Assembly (NCBI GenBank): GCA_026075535.2
Contig: AP026538.1
Coordinates: forward strand, 2,852,001-2,916,000
Direction of reading: 5' to 3'
DNA from: Tricholoma matsutake
Lineage: Eukaryota; Basidiomycota; Agaricomycetes; Agaricales; Tricholomataceae
DNA length: 64,000 nucleotides
The position numbers were made by a program, and so were the translations under genes. Under the pieces are notes generated by a model. The model was not told the DNA's origin. It was given only the letters and a program-made list of their open reading frames with translations, and ran no database searches. Below are positions 54,950-64,000 of this stretch, in pieces. How positions within the stretch are numbered: the stretch's first letter is position 1; each line of letters opens with the position of its first letter.

Positions 54950-57900
54950 CCTGTCCATAACCACTTTGAAGTTTTGTCAGTTGAATCCCTGGAGAATGAA
55001 TCTACTGTTCCCCTCTCTGACCCTTTGAAGTTGGCTGAAGATGTACCTGATTTTCCTATCTCTCCTTCTGCCCTGCATCCCAAAATTACATCATGGGAGT
55101 GCAAATTACCATGCAAATATATTGTTGCATTTACTCCCTCTGTACATTCCTTGAACCTGGCAATCGAACTACAGACTACTGACACTGGACAGATACTTGG
55201 TGTCTCTGCGCTCCTGGACTCCAGTGCAACAGGCCTCTTCATCGACAGCCATCTCACACAACAATATTGCCTGAACACTCGCTCACTCTCATGTCCAATA
55301 CCTGTTTATAATGTGGATGGATCCCCAAATGAAGCTGGTGCCATCCAAGAGGTTGTGGACCTGGTCCTCCATTACAAAGATCACAGTGAGTGTGCCCTTT
55401 TTGCTGTCACTCAGTTAGGAAAGCAGAAGGTGATTTTGGGCTATCCATGGCTTTGAGACCATAGCCCAGAGGTCAACTGGTGTACCAGGGAGGTCACCAT
55501 GAGCTGATCCCCATCCAGCCGTCGCACCTGTTTCATGGAAGCCAGACTAGAACACCGTGGACAAAAGGCTTCAATATGATGCACCCAGACATGTTGTGCT
55601 GAGCCCCTGCCAGTGCCAGATGTGGAGTTGGAGGGGGTTCCTGATCTGGTGCTGGACTCAGATGATGAGGAGGAGGAGCCAGAGGAAGTTGAGGAAGGTA
55701 ATTGGATTTTCTACACTGCAATTCGTCCATTGCATGAGGTGTGTGCTACATCAAACATATCCCAATGCCTCGCCGAGGCCTTCCACAAAAACAATACTGC
55801 TAAATCCTCTACTGACTCCTTACTTCCTCATCTCCATGAGTTGAAGGATGTGTTCTCCAAGGAATCATTCAACTCTCTCCCTGCATACAGGCCATGGGAT
55901 CATGCGATCGAACTCATCCCCAGTGCAACCCCTTCCTCCTCCAAGGTCTATCCTCTCTCCCCTGAGGAGCAGCAACAGCTTGACCAGTTCATCGACAAAC
56001 ACCTAGCCTCTGGATGTATTCAACCATCAAAGTCACCCATGGCCTCTCCCTTTTTCTTCATCAAGAAGAAGGATGGCTCACTTCAACCAGTTCAAGACTA
56101 TAGAAGGCTCAATGACATCACAGTCAAAAATTGCTACCTGTTACCTCTCATCTCTGAGCTTGTGAACCAACTCCATGGAGCCCCATACTTCACCAAGCTC
56201 AACGTCCATTGGGGCTACAATAATGTGAGGATAAAGGAGGGAAATGAGTGGAAGGCAGCCTTTTGTACCAACCATGGTCTTTTTGAACTGCTCGTCATGT
56301 TCTTTGGGCTAACTAATAGTCCTGCCACCTTCCAGACCATGATGAGCAACATCTTCCACAACCTCATCCTCGAGGGCATCACTTGTATCTATCTCAATGA
56401 CATCCTTATCTTCACTCGCACAGTTGAAGAGCATCATCACATTACACACCTTGTCCTGGAACGACTTCAACAGTAGAAACTCTACCTTCATCAGGACAAG
56501 TGCAAGTTTGAGAAGACCAAGATCGAGTACCTCGGCCTGATTATCTCAGAGGGTCAGGTGGAGATGGATCCAGTCAAGGTGAATGGGGTCATGGCTTGGC
56601 CAATGCCCATGAACAAGAAAGAGGTGCAGTCTTTCCTGGGCTTCATCAATTTCTATCAGTGTTTTATCAAGGATTTCTCACATCATGCGTGACCACTGTT
56701 CAACTTGACAGGCAAGGAGGCATGGAGGTGGGACAATGCACAACAGGAGGCATTTGAAAAGCTTAAAGAGATGGTCACTTCCACTCCCATCCTTACCTTT
56801 ACTGACAATTCATGCCCTTTTCATGTTGAGGCCAACAGTTCTGACTTTGCAATGGGCACCATGTTGTCTCAGCAGTCTCCAGAGGACCAGAAGTGGCATC
56901 CTGTTGTGTTCTATTCCAAAAGCCTTAGTGCTGTGGAGTGAAACTACAAGATCCATGACAAGGAGATGTTGGCCATAATGCATGCACTCAAGGAGTGACA
57001 ACACCTCCTTGAGGGTGCCCAACACAAGGTGGAAATTTGAATGGATCACAAGAACCTCGAGTACTTTATGATGGCCAAGAAATTGAACCATTGTCAAGCT
57101 TGTTGGTCCCTGTATCTATCCAGGTTCGACTTCTCCTTGCACCACCATCCAGGTCACAGCATGGGGAAGACCGATGCACTCTCCCAATGCACGGACCATG
57201 GGGATGGTGGTGACAACAATCAAGACATTGTGTTGTTCCTGCCAAATCTGTTTACTATATGGGCATTGGAAGGCATTGTACCCCAGGGCAAAGAGCAGGA
57301 CATCCTATGCGACATTCATCCTGTGAACCACAGCAGTTTACATGAGGATGTTGTGGCCCAAGCTGCTAAAGAGCTGAGCAAGGGATCCACCCTCTCCTTG
57401 CATGCAGCAGAGTGGGCTGAAAAGGAGGACTTATTGTATTTCAGAGATCACATCTACATCCCCAACAACCCAGACCTTCGTCAACACATTATATCCCAAC
57501 ACCACGACTCACAGATTGCCAGTTATCCTGGATGCTGGAAGACCTTGGAGCTCACCTCATGGAATTATTGGTGGCCACAGATGTCATGGCTCATTGGTCA
57601 GTATTGCTATACTTGTGACCTTTGCTTATGCACCAAGACTCCTCATCACAAACCCATTGGTGAGCTACACCCTCTCCCTGTTCCAGAGAGTCATTGGGAT
57701 GTTGTCAGTGTCGACTTTGTGGTGGAGTTGCCAGAGTCAAATGGGTTTGATGTGGTGATGTGCACAGTTGATTCTGCAGGAAAATGTGCTCACTTCATTC
57801 CAACTGACACCACTGTCAGTGCCCTAGGTGCTGCCTGACTGTATCTCCACCATGTATGGAAATTACATGGACTTCCTGGTGCTTTCCTTTCTGACCATGG

Positions 57901-58779
57901 CCCTCAGTCTGTGGCAGAGTTCACTCGTGAGCTGTACTGACTTCTGGGGATCAAACTTCTTGCTTCAACTGCTTATCACCCACAAACTGATGGCCAGACC
58001 GAGCGAGTCAACCAGGAACTGGAGCAGTACATCCATGTCTTTCTCAATGTGTGCCAGGATGATTGGGATGATCTCCTCCCCTTGGCCGAGTTTGGATACA
58101 ACAACCATGTCCACTCTTCCACTCAACAAACCCCTTTCTTCTTAGGCACTGGATGGCATCCATGTATGGGATTCAAACCTCACCAAGCCCCCTGCACATC
58201 AAGACAGTGAATGAGTTCATGGAATGCATGAGACACAGTTGGAGGAGGCAAAGGCAAAGGACAATATGGCACACTTTTACAATCAATGCCATTCTCCAAC
58301 ACCACGGTACAAGGTTGGTGATTGAGTTTATCTTGATTCCAGTGACATCTCCACCACACATCCATCCAAGAAACTTGTCCATCGCTTCCTGGGACCTTTC
58401 ACCATTGCCAAGTGTGTGGTAATGCATACCTATCATTTGCACCTCCCAGCCTCCATGTCCAGACTCCACCCAGTCTTCCATGTCATGAAACTCCTTCCAG
58501 CTCCCCCAGATCCTTTCCCAGGACACTGTTCATGTCCACCACCACCACCTACAGTGATTGAGGTAGAACCCAGTACAAAGTCGAGTCAATCTTGGACAGC
58601 CCATTATGTCGAGAAAAACTCCAGTATTTGGTACACTGGAAGGGTTATGGGTATGAGGAGAACTCATGGGTCAAGGAGTCTGATGTGAACGCACCTCAGT
58701 TAGTCAAGGAATTCCACCAATGGCACACTGCTGCATCGCATCACATTCAAGTCAGTGACTTTGGTTGTATGCAATTTTG
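54950..58779 (+). pseudogene. Element E pol pseudogene
   Basis: Protease with DSG changed to DSS (55217-55225). RT from 55613 with catalytic YLDD changed to YLND (AAT at 56396-56398). RNase H with stops at 56939, 56996 and 57038; HHCC finger and integrase ([34 protein letters not shown], 57955-58020). Chromodomain at 58560-58740 (WKGYGYEENSWVKESD). Both lost catalytic residues are explained by C to T or G to A at former CpG. Confidence 0.87.
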
Positions 58780-58816
58780 AATGCATTGTGGTGATGCATC
58801 TTAGAGGGGGGGGCGA

Positions 58817-59231
58817 TGTAAGGGGACCACAGGATGCCCCATGTGTTTCTCCTATTTTTTATGTTTGTCCTATATTTTTCCTCACCTCATTTCCTTCTAT
58901 TCTTCATTTTCTATGATTTTTCCTTATTTTATTACTAATTTCCCTTTCTATCACATTTGTGCATGTTGACAGTTTTATATTTAGAGGCAGAGTACCCTTC
59001 TGACATCTACCCCTTGGTATGATGTCATTTGGCAGCCTTGATCAGCCTATCTCCACCTTTTCTATTTTTAGATTATTATTTGATTTTTGCAGTCTTCACA
59101 TATACTGGGCACTGGCAAAGGGGTCCTTAGAGTTTTCTCTTTGGATTTCCCTTTGCTAGGTGCACCTCCAATCCCTGTACTATGTAGTATAATTTTAACT
59201 TTGGATTTCCCTTTGCTAGAGGCTGAGGTTG
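58817..59231 (+). repeat. 3' LTR of element E, truncated by about 8 bp
   Basis: Runs from TGTAAGGGG to GAGGCTGAGGTTG, where CCCTTATA should follow, then changes to element G sequence on the other strand. Confidence 0.85.
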
Positions 59232-61674
59232 TCATTGCCGCCATCCCCATGGTCCACATGTTGGGAGAGGGCATTGGTCTTCCCCATGCTGCAACCCAGA
59301 TGGTGGTGCAAGGAGAAGTTGAATCTGGATAGATACAGGGACCAACAAGCTTGACAACAGTTCAATTTCTTGGCCATCATAAAGTACTCAAGATTCTTGT
59401 GATCCATCCAAATTTCCACCTTGTGTTGGGCACCCTCGAGGAAGTGTCACCACTCCTCAAGCATGTGCATTATTGCCAACATCTCCTAGTCATGGATCTC
59501 ATAGTTTTGCTCCACAGCACTAAGGCTTTTGGAATAGAACACAACAGAATGCCACTTCTGGTCCTCTGGAGACTGCTGAGACAACATGGCACCCATTGCA
59601 AAGTCAGAACTGTCAGCTTCTACATGAAAAGGGTGCAAGTCATCAGCAAAGGTAAGAATGGGAGCAGAAGTGACCATCTCCTGGAGCTTTTTGCTCTTAA
59701 ATCAGACAACAGATATGAGAGGACAATCTGTTCTATCATTCTAAGTAGCTAGTACAAGGCTATATATGTTTTGAAGTAATGGTACTTAAAACAAAATAAA
59801 ACATGAGGACTACATGAGGCAAGATATAAAACAATAAAGAACTTTCCAAATCAGAAAATAAATGAGAGATGATGAGAAGGGAAACATATAGAGTCACAAT
59901 GTATCAAGGGTACCTGTCCTATTGATCCAATATATCATTGAAACATCAAAGCACCACAATCATATCCTAAAAGCAGGTTGTCGTATCTTCTCATGTCAGG
60001 TGGTGTGCATTATCCTACCTCTGTGCCTCCTTTCCTGTCAAGTCAAACATTGGTCATGCATGATGTGAGAAATCCTTGATAAAATGCTGATAGAAATTAA
60101 TGAAGCCCAGGAAAGACTGCACATCTGTCTTGTTTGTGGGTGTTGGCCAAGATGTGACCCCATTCACCTTGATAGGATCCATCTCCCCCTGACCCTCCGA
60201 GATAATCAGGTCAAGGTACTCAATCTTGGTCTTCTCACACTTGCACTTCTCCTGACAAAGGTAGAGTTTGTACTATCAAAGTCATTCCAGGACAAGGCAT
60301 GTGATGTGACAGTGCTCTTCAACCATGCAAGTGAAGATGAGGATGTCATCCAGATAGATACAAACAGCACCTTCAGGGATGAGGTCATGGAAGATACCAT
60401 TCATCATGGTCTGAAAGGTGGCAGGACTATTAATAAGGCCAAAGAACATGATGAGCAGTTCAAAAAGACCACAGTTGATACAAAAGGCTGCCTTCTACTC
60501 ATCTCCCTCCTTTATCCTCACATTATTGTAACCACAATGGATGTCAAGCTTGGTAAAGTATCAGGCTCCACAGAGCTGGTTCACAAGTTTGGAGATGAGA
60601 GGTAATGGGTAGTGATTTTTGACTGTGATATTGTTGAGCCTTCTGTAATTTTGAACCAGTCAAAGTGAGCCATCCTTCATCTTGACAAAGAAAAAGGGAG
60701 AGGCCATGGGTGACTGCAAGGGTTGAATATGTCCAGAGGCCAGGTGTTTGTTGATGAGCTGGTCAAGCTGTCACTCCTCCTCAGGAGAGAGAGGATAGAC
60801 CTTGCAGGATGAAGGGGTTGCACCAGGGGTGAGTTCAATTGCATGATCCCATGGCTTGCATGCAGGGAGAGAGTCAAATGATTCCTTGGAGAACACATCC
60901 CTGAACTCATGGAGATGAGGAAGCAAGGAATCAGTAGAGGGTTTAGCAGCATTGTTTTTGTGGAAGGCCTCAGCAAGGTGTTGGGATATGTTTGATGTAG
61001 CACACACCTCATGTACTAGATGAATTACAGTGTAAAAAATCTGATCACCTTCCTCCATTTCCTTTGGCTCCTCATCATCATCATCTGAGTCTGGCATCAG
61101 ATCAGGAACCCCCTCTAACTCCACATCAGGCACAGGCAGGGGTCCAGCATGACACTTCTGAGTGTGTCATACTGAGGCCTTTTGTCCATGGCATTCTTGT
61201 CTGGCTTCTGTGAAACAAGTGTGACAGTGGGATGGACACCAGCTCATTGTAACCTCCCCAGTACACCAGTTGACCTCTGGGTTATGGTCTCAAAGCCATG
61301 GATAACCCAAGATCACCTTCTGCTTTCCTAACTGAGTGACACAGCAAAGAGGGCATGCTCACTATGATCTTTGTAATGGAGGACCAGGTCTACAACCTCT
61401 CAGATGGCACCAGCTTCATTTGGGGACCCATCCACATTATAAACAGGTATTGGATGCAAGAGTGAGTGAGTATTCAGGTGACATTGTTGTGCAAGATGGG
61501 CATCAATGAAGAGACCAGTCACACCCAAGTCCAGGAGCGCAGAGACACTAAGTATCTATCTGTCCAGTGTTGGTAGTCTTTAGTTCAATTGCTAGGTTCA
61601 AGGAATGTGTAGAGGGAGTGAATGCAACAATATATTTGCATGATAGTTTGCGCTCTCATGATTTAATTTTGGGG
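59232..61674 (-). pseudogene. Element G pol pseudogene (protease, RT, partial RNase H)
   Basis: Protease LLDLGVTGLFIDAHL (about 61505-61545): DLG as in element D. A 4-nt GATA duplication near 61552. RT with YLDD kept (about 60345-60356, minus strand), RNase H (MVTSAPILTFADDLHPF, IWMDHKNLEYFMMAKKLN) interrupted at about 59690-60003. Stops and frame changes throughout. Confidence 0.83.
59690..60003. repeat. About 310-bp insertion in element G RNase H, related to the C2 insertion
   Basis: Replaces the codons between GKEAWRW..NAQ and KLQEMV. The AT-rich sequence shares ordered words with 37305-37560 (GATATGAGA.GACAAT, TATATATGTTTT, ACATGAGGC, CTGTCCT), so both belong to one repeat family. Class unknown. 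Confidence 0.55.
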
Positions 61675-61691
61675 CTAACCCTAACCCCTAA
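61675..61691. repeat. Interstitial telomere-like filler
   Basis: CTAACCCTAACCCCTAA, nearly three copies of the fungal telomere repeat TTAGGG on the minus strand. It sits exactly between gag (…CELYISLQSHQFVDDAAKL) and pol (PKIKS). It has no counterpart in B, D or E. Confidence 0.75.
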
Positions 61692-62142
61692 GTTTTGCAG
61701 CATCATCAACAAATTGATGCGACTGGAGACTGATGTACAACTCACAGAAATTAAGAAATGCATGCCCCTGTGCATGCGTGGCATCAAATTTGGCAGGGGG
61801 GGGGGACAGTTTGATCTGGGTGTGCTCCTTAGTGGGCATGTTAGGCAGTGCATTGTTGTTGGGCATGCTTGGAGTCGCAATGGGGGGAATATTGGTCATG
61901 GAGTTAGTCTGAAGGGTTTTGATGAAGTTTTTGATTGTAGATTTGAGTGAATCAATCTGCATGCATATTCCAGTAATGTGGCTTCCAAGCACATCGAGGT
62001 GCTCTGATGCATCCATGGCACTAGGGGGTGCATTAAGCAGAAATGGCGGCGCACTGAAGGCGGGACTGTCAGGAACAGTGTGTAGGAAGTCCATGGAGCT
62101 TTGGGAAGCATTGTCCACTGCATACCTGCCTATCGTGGGCAG
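61692..62142 (-). pseudogene. Element G gag, N-terminal part
   Basis: LPTIGRYAVDNASQSS, MDASEHLDVLGSHITGICMQ, LNFCELYISLQSHQFVDDAA, then a deletion of the capsid C-terminus, zinc knuckle and pol start. The open frame here is about 150 codons. The start region is separated from its leader by the solo LTR 62143-62861. Confidence 0.8.
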
Positions 62143-62861
62143 TGTCAAGAATCATTCCTTGCCTGATCAGAATCTGCAACCATCCAACCCTTTTCCACAC
62201 CTCAAATCTGACATTCACAGACTCCCTTTCCATTTTCATTTCTGGCTGCCTTGCACTGCCCACACTGCTGTGCACCAGGCCACCCTGTACAGCACCCATG
62301 GCTGCCTTCCCAAGGCTGCCATCTCTTTTGCAAATTCAACTACAGACTCCTGTGCAGCTCCCACTAGGTAATTTATCTACGCAGTTGAGACACTGCCGCA
62401 GTTTCTGAAATGCCCCACTCTTATTCCATATTTTAGTATTTAAGCCTAGTTAGTTTCAACTTGTATTTCTCAGTTCATATATCAACATAGACTCGACAAA
62501 GACCCAACTTAAACCTGACAATCCAATTTGTTCTACTCCTACCTCCATCCTCTAAGAGTCCAAACTTCATTCAACTTGACCTCTAGTTCTCCCTCTGAAG
62601 TTCTGGTCTCATCCAAACTTAACCCAAGTCCCTCCATACTTCTTTCCCTGCACTTCCCACACCTACCCACACCTACCTCCAAACCTTCATCTTGAAATTA
62701 GGACACCAGACAAGGTGAAGGGCACAACTTCTTACAAGTTGAAGCCAAGTCCTTTCTGTTTCCCCTTCTGCCAGATCCACTACAAACTGACAACCTTCTG
62801 CTATCAACACACACAGGATCCAACTGGATTCCAATGTGCACTTCAGGATCAGTTCTTAACA
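62143..62861. repeat. Solo LTR of a fourth LTR-retrotransposon family (719 bp)
   Basis: TG...CA ends (TGTCAAGAATCA ... CTTAACA, inverted) with TSD GGCAG at 62138-62142 and 62862-62866. Excising it with one TSD copy rejoins the alpha leader sequence ATGCTGCC-CACGATAGGC. C-rich plus strand, no coding region; orientation unknown. Not related to alpha, beta or gamma LTRs by eye. Confidence 0.82.
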
Positions 62862-62906
62862 GGCAGCATGTTCACAATTTCCAGGCCTTAGGAGAGAGTT
62901 TTCTAC

Positions 62907-63328
62907 TATAAGGGCAACCTTAGCCTCTAGCAAAGAGAAATCTGAAGTTAAAATTATAGTACATATTACAGGGATTGGAGGTGCACCTAGCAAAGGGAAA
63001 TCCAAAAAGAAAACTCTAAAGACCCCTTTGCCAGTGCCCAGTATATGTGAAGACTGCAAAAATCAAATAATAATCTAAAAATAGAAAAGGTGGAGATAGG
63101 CAGATCAAGGCTGCCAAATGGCATCATACCAAGGGGTAGATGTTGGAAAGGGTACTCTGCCTCTAAATATAAAACTGTGCACATGCACAAATGTGATAGA
63201 AAGGACAATTAGTAATAAAATAAGGAAAAATCATAGAAAATGAAGAATAGAAGGAAATGAGGTGAGAAAAATATAGGACAAATGTAAAAAATAGGAGAAA
63301 CACATGGGTACCCCCTAGTCCCCTTACA
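62907..63328 (-). repeat. 5' LTR of element G (422 bp)
   Basis: On the minus strand TGTAAGGGGACTAGGGGG...CCCTTATA. The PBS complement AGAGTTTTCT lies at 62895-62904. It is inserted into a gamma element fragment. Confidence 0.88.
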
Positions 63329-63708
63329 GTCATAAATGATCACATGCTTTCATCAGTGCTGCCTCTGCTTCTTCTTGTACCTTTTGCATCTGAGATACAA
63401 AGTCTTCTACTGATTATACCTTAATTTCCCTTCAGGGTTCTATTCCCATGTGGGGGTGACATCCAAGTAGCTGAATGGAATTTGTTATTGTGGGAATTGC
63501 CAGCTGTTCAGGCCAGTCAGTTTGTTGGTAGTTGACAAACATACATAGGTACTGCTCCAATTCCTGGTTCATCCTCTCTGTCTGCCCATCAGTTTGTGGG
63601 TGATATGCCATAGATGGTTTAGTTTGAATCCCCAATATGTTGTTTAATTCTGGTGTAAATGCTGAAGCAAATTGTGGTCCATGATTGGAGATAATGGTAT
63701 CAGATAAT
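63329..63708 (-). pseudogene. Gamma-family integrase fragment (element H)
   Basis: Minus strand [48 protein letters not shown] and a piece equal to [11 protein letters not shown] of element C. It matches C at about 25470-25880. Cut on one side by G and on the other by unrelated sequence. Confidence 0.8.
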
Positions 63709-64000
63709 CTATAAACCTCCCATGATGGCATGAGAAAATTGACAGTCATGACATGCACAGCATGAGTATCTTATAACAGCTGTCATGGATGGCTCCCAGC
63801 ACTGATTTGTACACATCAAGCATACAAAGGAGAATATGACCTCTGCATCACCAAAAAACCCCTCACACCAGTGCCCAGATGTCTTGCAAACACTGCTAGA
63901 AAGTGCAGACCTCTTGAATGCATCTGAAAATGTTGTTGACATCACTTTGTCATTAGATTCCCTCCACCTCTCCCAGGTTGCCCTTGACCAGGTTCAGACA
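63709..64000. other. Unrecognised sequence at the window end
   Basis: A 78-codon minus-strand frame (63709-63945; SSVCKTSGHWCEGFFGDAEVIFSF) lacks any family I know. It joins the gamma fragment directly. The window ends before its context is visible. Confidence 0.35.

Larger units (their letters stand above)
54002..59231 (+). mobile_element. Element E: decayed alpha chromovirus with gag deletions
   Basis: 5' LTR 54002-54424, PBS GTAGAAAACTCTC from 54425, shortened gag, pol 54946-58779, 3' LTR 58817-59231 lacking the last bases. The element runs directly into element G in the opposite orientation, so no right TSD is available. Confidence 0.88.
59232..63328 (-). mobile_element. Element G: truncated alpha chromovirus, reverse orientation
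   Basis: From its 5' LTR (62907-63328) through gag and pol to RNase H, where it stops at the junction with element E; integrase, chromodomain and 3' LTR are missing. It holds a 719-bp solo LTR and a 0.3-kb insertion, and a large gag-pol deletion with telomere-like filler. Confidence 0.87.

Noticed and set aside
1..64000. CRISPR arrays, rRNA genes or bacterial operon signals
   Set aside because: No regularly spaced short repeats, no rRNA-like blocks, and the gene structure is eukaryotic; the regular repeats seen are LTRs and TIR elements.

Overview
The window looks like a transposon-rich piece of a filamentous basidiomycete (probably Agaricomycetes) genome. Evidence: an F-box/LRR gene and a PTR2-type peptide transporter with introns of about 46-70 nt, a chitin-synthase-chaperone remnant with basidiomycete-like wording, a Plavaka-type transposase with a DUF6698-like partner, and chromodomain Ty3/gypsy (Metaviridae-type) elements. 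Identifications rest on remembered family motifs; no searches were run.

Layout. 1-4550 is ordinary host sequence: an intact 4-exon F-box gene (+) facing an intact multi-exon PTR2 transporter (-). 4551-7115 is mostly non-coding, with a 26-bp perfect inverted repeat and a pogo-type transposase fragment. From 7116 onward almost everything is mobile DNA. Element A (LTR family beta, decayed) is interrupted by element B (family alpha, 10834-16880). B has LTRs that look identical, TSD ATTCC, and intact gag and pol, so it is the youngest and probably only competent element. A beta solo LTR (20063-20605) abuts a relict helicase plus cysteine-peptidase gene. Element D (alpha, TSD ATACC) spans 23381-44966 because it holds a hAT-like element in its 5' LTR (23444-31635, TSD ATATTTTC), which holds gamma element C (24489-30680, TSD GGATG). 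Gamma element C2 (34677-42106, TSD CTAAT) sits in D pol.

Removing D rejoins the helicase/peptidase relict with a Plavaka-type transposase (-, 45030-49310) and a divergent DUF6698-like gene (+, 49483-51346), possibly parts of one large transposon. At 51720-53704 a CHS7-like gene is split by a second hAT-like element (52056-53482, TSD CCTACAGC); taking that element out restores the frame. Decayed alpha elements E (+) and G (-) and a gamma fragment (H) fill the rest. G carries a 719-bp solo LTR of another family (TSD GGCAG) and a 17-nt telomere-like filler.

Shared mechanics. In all three LTR families a 10-11 nt PBS just after the 5' LTR is the reverse complement of a segment inside the LTR about 30 nt downstream of a TATA-like box, as expected for Tf1-type self-primed reverse transcription. 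In A, B and D, gag and pol are joined by GGATTTT, exactly 15 nt, then TGA; the gamma elements have GAATTTT with the same 15-nt spacing. All copies except B have lost CpG to TpG/CpA, and this explains many nonsense codons and lost catalytic residues.
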